A stretch of 64,000 nucleotides of DNA from Pseudomonas sp. BN411 (GTDB lineage: Bacteria > Pseudomonadota > Gammaproteobacteria > Pseudomonadales > Pseudomonadaceae): NCBI RefSeq assembly GCF_029871235.1, contig NZ_SSOM01000036.1, positions 62,001-126,000 of the forward strand, written 5' to 3'. A model generated the notes under the pieces. That model worked only from the letters and a program-made list of their open reading frames with translations, ran no database searches and was not told the DNA's origin. Positions 37,144-46,435 of the stretch are shown in pieces. Both the position numbers and the translations under genes were made by a program. Each line of letters starts with the position of its first letter. Position 1 is the stretch's first letter.

Positions 37144-37166
37144 TATGCGCATACCCTATGCGCATA
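37144..37166. promoter_or_regulatory. Doubled palindrome, probable ccdAB operator
   Basis: TATGCGCATA-CCC-TATGCGCATA: two copies of the same perfect 10-bp palindrome 3 bp apart, 22 bp upstream of the ccdA start. Ribbon-helix-helix antitoxins bind short palindromes in tandem, so this is the probable site of CcdA/CcdB autorepression. It also separates the cassette from the next gene. Confidence 0.75.
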
Positions 37167-37199
37167 GCAATACGACAGTCAAAGCCGGGGGCCGGACGG

Positions 37200-37910
37200 T
37201 CACCGCAAGCGCATCAACAGCTCCGGCACCTGCTGATCTTCGACGATCCGCTCCTGCACCCAGCGCAGCACCTCTTCCTCATCGCGAATGCGGTACCACT
37301 CGCCTTCCGGGTAGAGGCTGGCAGTTGGGCCTTCATCGCAGGGGAACTGGCATTGGGTGCGGGTGATGTGCACGCCGCCTTCGCACTCCAGCTTGCCGGC
37401 AGCCTTTAGGGTTTCCCGCATTTTCTTCCACAACGGCAAGGCACCCCGGCGGGTGCAGCGCGGGCCGTTGCACAGCAGCAGACGGCGGGCGTGGGGCGGG
37501 ATGCAGGACCAGGAATGGCTCTCCGGCAGTGCAGCTACGTCCACGCAAGTCAGATGCAGTTCACGGCGTTCAGCCAGGGCGCAGGCGGCACCGGCCGGGT
37601 CGGTGTCGAACTGGCCCAGCAGGCTGGCGACGAAGAGCTGCTCAGGGGCATCCAACCGGCCCAGCTCGCTGCGCAGCCAGTCCAGGTGCTGGGACGAGGA
37701 TTGCGGTTCGAGGTCGATCACCAGCAAGGGTCGTGGACTCGCCTGAACGCGCCGCCACAGCAGTTCGTGACCGGCGCTGGTGTCGACGATATCGGCCAAG
37801 GCTGACCCGCCACGCAATGCCAGAAGCTGACGGCGGAACAGCTCAGCGAAGGAGCCTTGGGCGAGGTCCGGCCCGGCGAACAGCACGCGGGCGTAGGGTG
37901 TTGCGTTCAT
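37200..37910 (-). CDS. Protein with C-terminal thioredoxin-like [2Fe-2S] ferredoxin domain
   Basis: The 236-aa protein has an N-terminal domain of about 130 aa with no recognised motif (possibly degenerate CbiX/sirohydrochlorin-chelatase-like, low confidence). The C-terminal [2Fe-2S] domain has cysteines at C147, C152, C187 and C191 (CNGPRC...CQFPC), typical of thioredoxin-like ferredoxins. Its ATG at 37910 overlaps the cobK stop by four bases, so it is translated with corrin-synthesis genes. It may supply electrons to CobG, CobK or a cobalt-reduction step. Confidence 0.78.
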   Translation of the reverse strand: MNATPYARVLFAGPDLAQGSFAELFRRQLLALRGGSALADIVDTSAGHELLWRRVQASPRPLLVIDLEPQSSSQHLDWLRSELGRLDAPEQLFVASLLGQFDTDPAGAACALAERRELHLTCVDVAALPESHSWSCIPPHARRLLLCNGPRCTRRGALPLWKKMRETLKAAGKLECEGGVHITRTQCQFPCDEGPTASLYPEGEWYRIRDEEEVLRWVQERIVEDQQVPELLMRLR

Positions 37911-38638
37911 GGGGTTTCCAGGTAGGTGGCGAGGGCCTGCCAGAGGCGCTCGACAGATTCGAATTCGCGGGTGACGGCAGGCAGCTCCGGGCGCTCGAGG
38001 ATCAGCACCGGCAGCCCAAGCTCGCGGGCGACCTGCAGCTTGGGTTCAGTGGACTGGCTGCCGCTGTTCTTGCTGATCAGCACGTCGCTGCACAATCGGC
38101 GGAACAGCTCACGCTCGCCGTCGAGGCTGAAGGGGCCACGGGCGCCGATCACCTCGTAGCGTTCCCCGGCTGGTTGCCCTTGCAGACAGCGCACGGTCCA
38201 GTGCTGCTCTGGTGGGATCTCCTGCAGGTGCTCCAACGGTTCGCGGCCGAGGGTGAAGAAAGGACGGTGGAAGGATTTCAGCGCCTCGATCAGCCCGGCC
38301 CAGTCGGCCACGTTGCGCCAGTCGTCATCGGGGCCGGCCTGCCAACCAGGACGCCGCAGGGCCCAGCAGGGAACATCGGCCATGCCGGCAGCCGCCGCCG
38401 CGTTGTGGCTGATCTGCGCGGCATAGGGATGGGTGGCATCCACCAGCAACCCGATTCCCTCGTCGGCGATGAAACGCGCCAGCCCCTCGGCACCGCCATA
38501 GCCGCCGACGCGAACCTGGCAGTCGAGGTCCTCCGGCACTTTGCCGAGGCCGGCGAGGCTGTAGACGTGTTCAGGCCCCAGGCGGCGCGCCAGCGCCAGG
38601 GCTTCGGCAACGCCACCCAGCAGCAGGATGCGCTTCAT
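37907..38638 (-). CDS. cobK: Precorrin-6A reductase
   Basis: CobK reduces precorrin-6A to precorrin-6B with NADPH. The 243-aa protein starts [21 protein letters not shown] and contains [12 protein letters not shown] and [13 protein letters not shown], the conserved family segments. It overlaps cbiD upstream and the ferredoxin-like gene downstream by four bases each. Confidence 0.95.
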   Translation of the reverse strand: MKRILLLGGVAEALALARRLGPEHVYSLAGLGKVPEDLDCQVRVGGYGGAEGLARFIADEGIGLLVDATHPYAAQISHNAAAAAGMADVPCWALRRPGWQAGPDDDWRNVADWAGLIEALKSFHRPFFTLGREPLEHLQEIPPEQHWTVRCLQGQPAGERYEVIGARGPFSLDGERELFRRLCSDVLISKNSGSQSTEPKLQVARELGLPVLILERPELPAVTREFESVERLWQALATYLETP

Positions 38639-39732
38639 CGCGGCTCCACCGCTTCGCCGACGATGTTGCCCTGGCGGTCGATGGCGAAGACTTCCAGCGC
38701 CACGCTGGCCGGCACCGTCTTGCGGGCGAAGGCCAGGGCATGGGCGCAGACCGCGTTGCCCAGCGGGATGCCGGCGTCATGGGCCATGACCAGCGCCAGC
38801 TGGCTGGTATTGGCGCCGTGCATGGCGTCCTGCAACTCGACGCTGGCTCCCAGTTCGGCAGCCCATTGCGCCAGCAGCGGGAGGTCGATGCTGGAGCTGC
38901 GGCTGTGCAGGTCCATATGGCCGGCGGCGAGCTTGCTGATCTTGCCGAAGCCTCCGCACAGGCTGAGCTTATCCACAGGCGCCTTGCGCAGGTGCTTGAG
39001 CACGGCGCCGGCGAAGTCGCCCATCTCGATCAGGGCGGTGTCATCCAGGTGATAGCGACGGCGCATGGCATCTTCGCTGGCATTGCCGGTGCACGCCGCG
39101 AGATGGGTGAAACCGTTGGCGCGGGCGACGTCGATGCCCTGATGGATCGACGCGATGTAGGCCGAACAGGAGAAGGGCCGGACGATCCCGGTGGTGCCGA
39201 GGATGGAAATGCCACCGAGGATGCCGAGGCGCGGATTCATGGTCTTCAGCGCCAGCTCCGCGCCGCCCTGCACGCAGATGGTCACCTCGAAGCCGCCGGG
39301 GTAGTGGTACTCGGCGGCGAGGCGGGTCAGGTGCTCGGTCATCATCTGCCGGGGCACCGGGTTGATCGCGGGTTCCCCCACCGCCAGGGTCAGGCCCGGC
39401 TTGGTGACGGTGCCAACGCCAGTACCTGCGTGAAAGCGCACGCCGGGCTCCGCGCCGAGGCGGACCTGCGCATAGATCAGCGCGCCGTGGGTCACGTCCG
39501 GATCATCGCCGGCATCTTTCAGGGTGCCGGCTTCGGCGCCGTCGTCACTCAGGCGACAGAACTCCAGGCGCATCAGCACCTGCTGGCCCTTGGGCAGGAC
39601 GATCTCCACCGCATCGGCCGCCTCGCCGCCCAGCAGCAGGCGCGCCGCCGCCAGGCTGGTGGCGGTGGCACAACTACCGGTGGTGTAGCCACTGCGCAGG
39701 GGTGCGGGTTGTTCGGGGGTTTCGTCACGCAT
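38635..39732 (-). CDS. cbiD: Cobalt-precorrin-5B C1-methyltransferase CbiD
   Basis: CbiD methylates C1 of the corrin ring after ring contraction in the anaerobic-type pathway. Here it substitutes for the oxygen-pathway enzyme CobF, of which no gene is seen. The 365-aa protein has the diagnostic [24 protein letters not shown] start, the GRD-like [10 protein letters not shown] region and [12 protein letters not shown]. It is the second gene of cobL-cbiD-cobK, with a 112-bp gap to cobL holding a short inverted repeat. It overlaps cobK by four bases. Confidence 0.95.
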   Translation of the reverse strand: MRDETPEQPAPLRSGYTTGSCATATSLAAARLLLGGEAADAVEIVLPKGQQVLMRLEFCRLSDDGAEAGTLKDAGDDPDVTHGALIYAQVRLGAEPGVRFHAGTGVGTVTKPGLTLAVGEPAINPVPRQMMTEHLTRLAAEYHYPGGFEVTICVQGGAELALKTMNPRLGILGGISILGTTGIVRPFSCSAYIASIHQGIDVARANGFTHLAACTGNASEDAMRRRYHLDDTALIEMGDFAGAVLKHLRKAPVDKLSLCGGFGKISKLAAGHMDLHSRSSSIDLPLLAQWAAELGASVELQDAMHGANTSQLALVMAHDAGIPLGNAVCAHALAFARKTVPASVALEVFAIDRQGNIVGEAVEPR

Positions 39733-39844
39733 GGGGCTAAGGTCTGCTCAGGAGGTGATGTCGACTGGCGCCGGGAGGACGAGCCCCAATGTCGGAGTAA
39801 TCCCGTATCCCGATACGTTGGGCTTCGCTGCGCTCTGCGCCAAC

Positions 39845-41050
39845 CTACGCATCCTTGACCACTTCCAGCAAGGTAATTGGCAATGCCGAACGCCAGGTGT
39901 CGAAACCGCCCAGCGGCTGGGCCTGGGCGATGGCGATACGGGTGAGTTCACCACCGTGCCGCTCACGGAAAGCCACCAGCGTGGCTTCGCTTTGCAGGGT
40001 CACCGCGTTGGCGATCAGCCGGCCGCCGGGCTTGAGCTGGTTCCAGCAGGTGTCCAGCACACCGGGTTCGGTGACGCCGCCGCCGATGAAGATGGCATCC
40101 GGCGCGGGCAGTCCTTCCAGCGCGGCAGGAGCCTGGCCGGCCACCAGTTGCAGGCCGGGCACGCCGAGGGCATCGCGGTTGTGGCGGATGTGAGCCTGGC
40201 GGCCTTCGTTGGCCTCGATGGCAATGGCGCGGCAATCCGGGTGCGCGCGCATCCACTCGATGCCGATGGAACCGCAGCCGGCGCCCACATCCCAGAGCAG
40301 TTCGCCGGGACGCGGCGCCAGGCGCGCAAGGGTAACGGCGCGGACGTCGCGCTTGGTGAGCTGGCCGTCGTGGCGATAGGCGTCGTCTGGCAGGCCGGTG
40401 GTCAGCTGCAATGGACGGGTGCCCTCACCGGGCAGAACTTCGACGGCCACCAGGTTGAGTGCGGCGACCTCACCGAGGGACCAGTCGCAGGCAATGCCGT
40501 CGATGCGTCGCTCACGCTCGCCACCCAGGTGCTCCAGCACCGTGATCCGGCTGGGGCCGAAGCCACGCTCGGTCAGCAGTGCAGCGATGGCCGCCGGGCT
40601 GCTGCCGTCATTGCTCAACACCAGCAGACGGGCGCCGTCGTGCAGATGGGCATTGAGGGCCGCCAGGGGACGCGCGACCACCGAGAGCAGGGTGACGTCC
40701 TGCAATGGCCAACCCAGGCGAGCCGCCGCCAAGGAATAGGACGAAGGGGCCGGGAACACGCGCAGCTCTTCCACCGGCACCTGCCGCGCAAGGCTGGCGC
40801 CCACACCGAACAGCATGGGATCGCCGCTGGCCAGCACGCAGATCGGCGTGCCGCGCCGTTCCAGCACCGGCGCCAGCGAGAAGGGGCTGGGCCAGGGCGT
40901 GCGACGGGCGCGGATGCAGCGCGGCAGCAGGTCGAGCTGGCGCGGGCCGCCCACCACCTCGGCGGCACCCAGCAGGGCATGACGTGCAGCCTTGCCCAGG
41001 CCTGCATAACCGTCTTCGCCAATCCCCACCACTGTCAGCCAGGGCTGCAT
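39845..41050 (-). CDS. cobL: Precorrin-6Y C5,15-methyltransferase (decarboxylating)
   Basis: CobL methylates C5 and C15 and removes the acetate side chain at C12. The 401-aa enzyme joins an N-terminal tetrapyrrole methylase (residues 1-200, [13 protein letters not shown] and [10 protein letters not shown]-like segments) to a C-terminal SAM methyltransferase ([15 protein letters not shown] at about 245-260). It leads the cobL-cbiD-cobK unit and is divergent from cobG. No B12 riboswitch is visible on its own strand in the 358-bp gap. Confidence 0.95.
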   Translation of the reverse strand: MQPWLTVVGIGEDGYAGLGKAARHALLGAAEVVGGPRQLDLLPRCIRARRTPWPSPFSLAPVLERRGTPICVLASGDPMLFGVGASLARQVPVEELRVFPAPSSYSLAAARLGWPLQDVTLLSVVARPLAALNAHLHDGARLLVLSNDGSSPAAIAALLTERGFGPSRITVLEHLGGERERRIDGIACDWSLGEVAALNLVAVEVLPGEGTRPLQLTTGLPDDAYRHDGQLTKRDVRAVTLARLAPRPGELLWDVGAGCGSIGIEWMRAHPDCRAIAIEANEGRQAHIRHNRDALGVPGLQLVAGQAPAALEGLPAPDAIFIGGGVTEPGVLDTCWNQLKPGGRLIANAVTLQSEATLVAFRERHGGELTRIAIAQAQPLGGFDTWRSALPITLLEVVKDA

Positions 41051-41142
41051 TTGCTCTCCTCGATTCTGAAAACGCCAAGGTCATTCGGCTTCCGACAGGC
41101 AGCCTTTTCCTCGGTCCGGGCAAAGCGGGCATAATAGCGCCC

Positions 41143-41310
41143 TTCATCGGTCGCTGGCGCTCACCTGACGAGCCCCAGCCTAAGAGGGAACACGGTCGAG
41201 CCGTGGCTGCCCCCGCAACTGTAAGCAGCGAGTCCATGCAATCTGGCCACTGAATTATCGGGAAGGCCGCACGGGACGACGACCTGCCAGCCAGGAGACC
41301 TGCCGGTGGA
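41143..41310 (+). ncRNA. Cobalamin riboswitch (cobG-cobH-cobI-cobJ)
   Basis: AGAGGGAACACGGTCGAGCC, GGCTGCCCCCGCAACTGTAAG, CCACTG, GGGAAGGCCG and the exact B12 box AGCCAGGAGACCTGCC appear in order on the plus strand. A CATAAT-like -10 at 41130 lies just upstream. The aptamer ends about 100 bp before cobG. A perfect CCCTAG-C-CTAGGG hairpin in between (about 41362) may be part of the expression platform. Confidence 0.95.
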
Positions 41311-41408
41311 ACCAGTCGCGTGTGTACGCATCGAGCGGGGTGTATCGGTGCAACGTTGTCCCTAGCCTAGGGAACCGGGTCGCCGCGACGCCAACCATGG
41401 TGACCTGA

Positions 41409-42725
41409 GTGAAGCACGCCCGACCCACATCGCTATCCGTTCGCGCCTCGGCTTGCCCGGGGCTGCTGCGCATCGTCCAGGCGAAGGACGGCGGCATCTG
41501 CCGGATCAAGCTGCCCTGCGGCCGCCTGCGTTCCAGCCAGGCCCGCGCCGTGGCCGCCGCCGCGACGGCCCATGCCGGCGGCGTGATCGAGGCCACCAAC
41601 CGTTCCAACCTGCAGATTCGCGGCGTGAAGCCTGGTGCCGAGTCGGCGCTGATCGACGCCCTGCTAGCCGCCGATCTGGGGGCTGGTTCTCCCGGCGCCG
41701 ACGACGTTCGCAACCTGATGGTCAGCCCGCTGGCCGGCCTTGATTCCAGTGCGCTGGTGGATGTCTCGCCACTGGCCGAGCAGATCCTCAGCCTGTTGCA
41801 GGACAAGTCGCACTTCCACGCCCTGTCGCCCAAGTTCGCCCTGCTGCTGGATGGCGGCGAGGCCATGGCGATGCTGGAACACCCCCACGATCTCTGGCTC
41901 TCGGCCATGGGTGACGGCAACCACGCGCAGTTCGCCTTTGGCCTTGCCGGCTGCCCGCCCCTATCCGGCGACGACACGCCTGCCCTGGCCGCCGTGCCGC
42001 GCGCCCAGGTTCCTGCACTGGTTGAAGCCGTGCTGGAACTGTTCCTCGAACTGGCGACGCCCGAGCAGACACGCATGCGCCACCTGCTCGCTGGACACCC
42101 ACCGGGCGACCTGCTGCTGCGTCTGCAACAACGACTGGAATTTCCCCTGCTGCCGGCCGGCGACTGGCAACGCGCTGCCCCGCAACCCTTCGCTCACCTG
42201 GGTATTCGCGAGGGCCGCCATGTCGGTGGCGCGCCAACCCTCGGCCGACTGAATGCCGGGCAGCTCGTCGCCCTCGCGGATGTCGCTGACCAGCAGGGCG
42301 ACGGCAGCCTGCGCCTGACGCCCTGGCAATCGATCGTGCTGCCCAACGCCGAAGATGCCGAGGCGGTCCTGCGCGCCATGCAGGACCTGGGCTTCGCCAC
42401 CGATGCCCATGAGCCCCTGGCCCGCCTGATTGCCTGTACCGGTTCCGCCGGCTGCGCCAAGGGCCTGGCCGACACCAAGGCCGATGCACTGACCCTGACG
42501 CCGCTGCTGCCGCCCGGAGCGGTGGTCCACCTCAGCGGCTGCCCGCGCTCCTGCGCCGCCGCCCATGTGGCGCCCTTTACCCTGCTGGCCGTCGCCCCCG
42601 GCCGCTACGATCTCTTCCAGCGCGGTGGCGCCGGCTTCGGCCGTCTGCTGTCGCGCGATATCAGCATCCAAGAGGCCGGCGAACGCCTGGCCGCCTCTCC
42701 TGACACCTGGAGTTCCACCCCATGA
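41409..42725 (+). CDS. cobG: Precorrin-3B synthase
   Basis: CobG uses O2 to hydroxylate precorrin-3A and form the gamma-lactone, the marker reaction of the aerobic route. The 438-aa protein belongs to the sulfite/nitrite reductase fold and keeps the four [4Fe-4S] cysteines (C343 and C349 in CTGSAGC, C378 and C382 in CPRSC). The start is GTG at 41409. Its stop overlaps cobH by four bases. It opens the riboswitch-controlled cobG-H-I-J operon. Confidence 0.95.
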   Translation: MKHARPTSLSVRASACPGLLRIVQAKDGGICRIKLPCGRLRSSQARAVAAAATAHAGGVIEATNRSNLQIRGVKPGAESALIDALLAADLGAGSPGADDVRNLMVSPLAGLDSSALVDVSPLAEQILSLLQDKSHFHALSPKFALLLDGGEAMAMLEHPHDLWLSAMGDGNHAQFAFGLAGCPPLSGDDTPALAAVPRAQVPALVEAVLELFLELATPEQTRMRHLLAGHPPGDLLLRLQQRLEFPLLPAGDWQRAAPQPFAHLGIREGRHVGGAPTLGRLNAGQLVALADVADQQGDGSLRLTPWQSIVLPNAEDAEAVLRAMQDLGFATDAHEPLARLIACTGSAGCAKGLADTKADALTLTPLLPPGAVVHLSGCPRSCAAAHVAPFTLLAVAPGRYDLFQRGGAGFGRLLSRDISIQEAGERLAASPDTWSSTP

Positions 42726-43348
42726 TCGAGTACATCCGCGATGGTCAGGAGATCTATCGCAACTCCTTCTCCATCATCCGCGCCGAGGCCAACCTCGCCG
42801 GCATTCCCGCCGACCTGGAAAAGCTCGCGGTGCGGGTGATCCACGCCTGCGGCATGGTCGATGTGGTGGAAGACCTGCGCTTCTCCCCCGGTGCAGGAGC
42901 TGCCGGCCGCGCCGCCATCGCCGCCGGTGCGCCTATTCTCTGCGATGCGCGCATGGTGGCCGAAGGCATCACCCGTGCGCGCCTGCCGGCCAACAACCAG
43001 GTCATCTGCACCCTCAACGATCCGGGCGTGCCAGAGCTGGCCCGCGAGCTGGGCAATACCCGCTCGGCGGTGGCCCTGGAGCATTGGCGCGAGCACCTGG
43101 AAGGCAGCGTGGTGGTGATCGGCAATGCCCCCACTGCGCTCTTCTACCTGCTGGAAATGCTCGATGCCGGCGCACCGAAACCGGCGCTGATCCTCGGTTT
43201 CCCGGTGGGTTTCGTCGGCGCCGCGGAATCCAAGGACATGCTCGCCGCCGACAGCCGTGGCGTGCCCTATGTGATCGTACGTGGCCGTCGCGGCGGCAGT
43301 GCCATGGCGGCGGCGGCGGTCAACGCCCTGGCCACGGAGGTGGAGTGA
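42722..43348 (+). CDS. cobH: Precorrin-8X methylmutase
   Basis: CobH moves the C11 methyl to C12, making hydrogenobyrinic acid. The 208-aa protein has the conserved [12 protein letters not shown] with the catalytic histidine, and [13 protein letters not shown]. It overlaps cobG by four bases and cobI by one. Length and sequence are standard. Confidence 0.97.
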   Translation: MIEYIRDGQEIYRNSFSIIRAEANLAGIPADLEKLAVRVIHACGMVDVVEDLRFSPGAGAAGRAAIAAGAPILCDARMVAEGITRARLPANNQVICTLNDPGVPELARELGNTRSAVALEHWREHLEGSVVVIGNAPTALFYLLEMLDAGAPKPALILGFPVGFVGAAESKDMLAADSRGVPYVIVRGRRGGSAMAAAAVNALATEVE

Positions 43349-44094
43349 TGACTGGTAAAGGACGGCTGATCGGCCTGGGCGTGGGCCCCGGTGATCCGGA
43401 ACTGATTACCCTCAAGGCCCTGCGCCTGCTGCAATCGGCGCAGGTGGTGGGTTACTTCGTGGCCAAGGCGAAAGCCAGCCAGGGCCAGGGCGGCAACGCC
43501 TTCGGCATCATCGAGCAGCACCTCACCGACACGCAGCAGCGCATGCCCCTGGTGTACCCGGTGACCACCGAAAAGCTGGAACCGCCGCTGACCTACGAAA
43601 CCGTGATCAGCGACTTCTACGACACCGCCGCCGAGCAGGTGGCCCAGCATCTGGAAGCCGGCCGCGACGTGGCGGTGATCTGCGAAGGCGACCCCTTCTT
43701 CTACGGCTCCTACATGTACCTGCACGACCGCCTGGCCGAGCGCTACGAAGTGGAAGTGGTGCCCGGCGTCTGCTCCATGCTGGGCAGCGCGGCGGTGCTC
43801 GGCGTACCGCTGGTGTACCGCAACCAGAGTCTTTCCGTGCTCTCCGGCGTGCTGCCGGAAGATGAACTCAAGGACCGTCTGACGGACGCCGAAGCCGCCG
43901 TGGTGATGAAGCTCGGGCGCAACTTCGACAAGGTACGCCGCGTCCTCCAGGACCTCGGCATCGCCAGCCGCGCCCATTACGTGGAGCGCGCGACCATGGC
44001 CAACCAGCGCATCGTGCCGCTGGATGAAGTGGACCCGATGGCCTCGCCCTACTTCTCGATGATCGTCATCCCCGGGCAGAAGTGGAGGGGATGA
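43348..44094 (+). CDS. cobI: Precorrin-2 C20-methyltransferase
   Basis: CobI methylates precorrin-2 at C20, using SAM, before ring contraction. The 248-aa tetrapyrrole methylase has [16 protein letters not shown] at the N-terminus, [13 protein letters not shown] and [13 protein letters not shown], the usual SAM- and substrate-binding segments. Its ATG at 43348 shares one base with the cobH stop, and its stop overlaps the next start in the same way (TGATG). Confidence 0.96.
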   Translation: MTGKGRLIGLGVGPGDPELITLKALRLLQSAQVVGYFVAKAKASQGQGGNAFGIIEQHLTDTQQRMPLVYPVTTEKLEPPLTYETVISDFYDTAAEQVAQHLEAGRDVAVICEGDPFFYGSYMYLHDRLAERYEVEVVPGVCSMLGSAAVLGVPLVYRNQSLSVLSGVLPEDELKDRLTDAEAAVVMKLGRNFDKVRRVLQDLGIASRAHYVERATMANQRIVPLDEVDPMASPYFSMIVIPGQKWRG

Positions 44095-45749
44095 TGGAAC
44101 CGTCCAACGCCCCCGCCATCGTCCTGCTCGGCAATGGCGGCCTGCCGATTGCGAGAAGCATCCAGGCGCTTTATCCACAGGCGCGCATCCTCGGTCTGGC
44201 CGGGCGCGTCGAGCGTGCCGACGACGTCTACGCGGAGTTCGGCGAGACCCTGCGCGAGCTCTACCGCACCGATACGCCGATCATCGCCCTGTGCGCCGCC
44301 GGCATCGTGATCCGCACCCTGGCGCCGCTGCTGACGAGCAAGGGCGCCGAACCGCCGGTACTGGCAGTCGCCGAAGACGGCAGCGCCGTGGTGCCGCTGC
44401 TCGGCGGCCTCGGCGGGGTGAACCGCATGGCGCGGGAAATCGCTGCCGCACTGGAGGTGGCGCCGGCCATCACCACCAGCGGCGAACTTCGTTTCGGTAC
44501 CTGCCTGCTGGAACCCCCGGCTGGCTTTGCCCTGGCCGATATCGAGCAGGGCAAGCGTTTCGTCTCCGACCTGCTGGGCGGCCAAACGGTACGGGTGCAG
44601 GGCGAAGCGCCCTGGCTGGACGACGTCCGTCTGCCCCTGGCGGATGAGGCGCAACGGGTCATCCACGTCACCGCCCAAGCGCGTGCGGCGGCAAGGGATG
44701 AGCTGCTGATCCATCCTCGCGTGACCGTTGCGCGCGTAGATGGCGAGGCCAGCGCGCAAGCGGTGCGTCAGGCGCTGGCCGACGCCGGACTGGCGCCGCT
44801 GTCCCTGGCCTGCCTGTTGGCGGATCGCTCGCGAATGGTCGATTCCGGACTGGCCGCCACCGCCGTCGAACTGGGCGTGCCGCTGCGTTTCATCACCGAC
44901 GAGACCGCGCTGCCGCCGCTGCACCAGCAAGTCGCCGGCATCCGCCTCCATCTCGCCAACGAACCGCTGGACCCAGCCCTGATCGGCCAACCGCGCGGGC
45001 GCCTCACCGTGATCGGCCTCGGCCCCGGCGCCGCCGAGTTCATGGTGCCCGCCACGCGCCAGGCCCTGGATGAAGCCGAAGACCTGCTTGGCTACGAAAC
45101 CTACATCCGCATGGCCGGGCCGCTGCGCCCCGATCAGGTGGCGCATTGCACCGACAACCGCGAAGAGCTGCAGCGTGCCCGCCATGCGTTCGAACTGGCC
45201 GCCAGCGGTCGCCGCGTGGTGGTGGTGTCTTCCGGCGATCCCGGCGTATTCGCCATGGCCGCTGCCGTGCTGGAGGCGCTGGATGAATCCCGCGATCCGG
45301 AATGGCTGCAGGTCGAGCTGCAGGTATTTCCCGGGGTTTCCGCCGCCCTCGCCACGGCAGCCAAGGCCGGCGCGCCACTGGGCCACGATTTCTGCCTGAT
45401 CTCGCTGTCGGACAACCTCAAGTCGTGGGACGTGATCGAGAACCGCCTCGACCACGCTGCCGCCGCCGACTTCGCCATGGCCTTCTACAACCCCATTTCC
45501 AGGGCGCGTCCCTGGCAGCTGGGGCGCGCCCTGGAAATCGTCGCCCGTCATCGCAAGCCGGAAACGGTGGTGGTGCTGGGCCGCGATATCGGCCGACCGG
45601 CGGAGAAACTGACCCTCACCACGCTCGGCGAACTGACACCGGAACAGGTGGACATGCGCACCCTGGTGATCATCGGCTCCTCGCTGACCCGGCTCGTGCC
45701 GAAGGGCAACGGCGAGGACTGGGTCTACACACCGCGCTGGTATCGCTAG
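44094..45749 (+). CDS. cobJ: CbiG-CobJ fusion: precorrin-3B C17-methyltransferase with CbiG domain
   Basis: The 551-aa protein fuses a CbiG-type N-terminal half (about 1-300; ALCAAGIVIRTLAPLL, the LLGGLGGVNRMAREIA segment and an LADRSRMVDSGLAA CbiG-C-like part) to a CobJ/CbiH tetrapyrrole methylase (about 302-551, RLTVIGLGPGAAEFM, VVSSGDPGVFAMAAA and AFYNPISR). CobJ contracts the ring and methylates C17. A stand-alone cobE exists as well. ATGs at 44091 and 44094 are both possible; 44094 fits the Shine-Dalgarno spacing and the one-base overlap with cobI. It is the last gene of the operon. Confidence 0.93.
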   Translation: MEPSNAPAIVLLGNGGLPIARSIQALYPQARILGLAGRVERADDVYAEFGETLRELYRTDTPIIALCAAGIVIRTLAPLLTSKGAEPPVLAVAEDGSAVVPLLGGLGGVNRMAREIAAALEVAPAITTSGELRFGTCLLEPPAGFALADIEQGKRFVSDLLGGQTVRVQGEAPWLDDVRLPLADEAQRVIHVTAQARAAARDELLIHPRVTVARVDGEASAQAVRQALADAGLAPLSLACLLADRSRMVDSGLAATAVELGVPLRFITDETALPPLHQQVAGIRLHLANEPLDPALIGQPRGRLTVIGLGPGAAEFMVPATRQALDEAEDLLGYETYIRMAGPLRPDQVAHCTDNREELQRARHAFELAASGRRVVVVSSGDPGVFAMAAAVLEALDESRDPEWLQVELQVFPGVSAALATAAKAGAPLGHDFCLISLSDNLKSWDVIENRLDHAAAADFAMAFYNPISRARPWQLGRALEIVARHRKPETVVVLGRDIGRPAEKLTLTTLGELTPEQVDMRTLVIIGSSLTRLVPKGNGEDWVYTPRWYR

Positions 45750-45751
45750 AG

Positions 45752-45817
45752 GTAGGAGCGAGCTCTGCTCGCGAACAAAGGCTTCGCTCGATGCTTCGCG
45801 AGCAAGCTCGCTCCTAC
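45752..45817. repeat. REP palindrome pair (GTAGGAGCGAGC...GCTCGCTCCTAC)
   Basis: GTAGGAGCGAGCTCTGCTCGCGAA and TTCGCGAGCAAGCTCGCTCCTAC are mirror images separated by a short spacer: the classical Pseudomonas REP unit just after cobJ. It can cap the cobG-J message. Confidence 0.8.
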
Positions 45818-45889
45818 AAACGTGCCGTATTCCGACGACCGCATCAGGCAAGACCTACAGTCGCTGTTGCAAAAGCCGAGGCGCATCAT

Positions 45890-45908
45890 GAAAATGCGAT
45901 TAGTTTTC
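45890..45908. promoter_or_regulatory. Candidate Fur box upstream of the sigma factor gene
   Basis: GAAAATGCGATTAGTTTTC has GAAAA/TTTTC ends and matches the 19-bp Fur consensus at 12 of 19 positions. It lies 30 bp before the sigma start, so iron repression is likely. Confidence 0.55.
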
Positions 45909-45937
45909 ATTTGTTATCGCATCTCGCGGTGGCCTTC

Positions 45938-46435
45938 ATGTCGTCTCACATCACCCTCCGGGCGCTGTACAGCGAGCACCACGGCTGGCTGAAGAACTGG
46001 CTGCGCAGCAAGCTGGGCAATGCCGCCGATGCGGCGGACCTCGCCCAGGACACCTTCCTGCGCCTGATGGGCAAGGGCGAGAGCCTGGAGCTGCGTACAC
46101 CGCGCGCCTTCCTGCGTACCGTGGCGCGCGGCCTGGTGATTGACCACTGGCGCCGCGAGGAACTGGAACGCGCCTACCTCGAAGCACTGGCGCAGCTGCC
46201 CGAAGCCGAGGCGCCCTCCCCCGAGGAACGCGAGCTGATCCTCGAACTGCTGGAGCGCATCGCGCAGATGCTCGACTGCCTCAAACCCAAGGCGCGCACC
46301 GCTTTCCTGCTCGCCCAGTGCGAGGGGCTGACCCACAAGGAGGTCGCCACGCGCCTGGGCATTTCCCTGCGCTCGGTGGAGCGCTATGTGGCCGATGCCC
46401 TCTATCACTGCTACCTGCTGCGGTTCGAAGAATGA
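45938..46435 (+). CDS. ECF RNA polymerase sigma factor, FecI type
   Basis: The 165-aa sigma factor has region 2 (DLAQDTFLRLM, then TVARGLVIDHWRR) and a C-terminal region 4 HTH (LTHKEVATRLGISLRSVERYVADALYHCY). These are typical of FecI/FiuI-like factors that switch on a siderophore receptor. The ATG at 45938 is the first sensible start after the Fur-box candidate. It overlaps the fecR-like gene by four bases, and the receptor gene follows. Confidence 0.9.
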   Translation: MSSHITLRALYSEHHGWLKNWLRSKLGNAADAADLAQDTFLRLMGKGESLELRTPRAFLRTVARGLVIDHWRREELERAYLEALAQLPEAEAPSPEERELILELLERIAQMLDCLKPKARTAFLLAQCEGLTHKEVATRLGISLRSVERYVADALYHCYLLRFEE

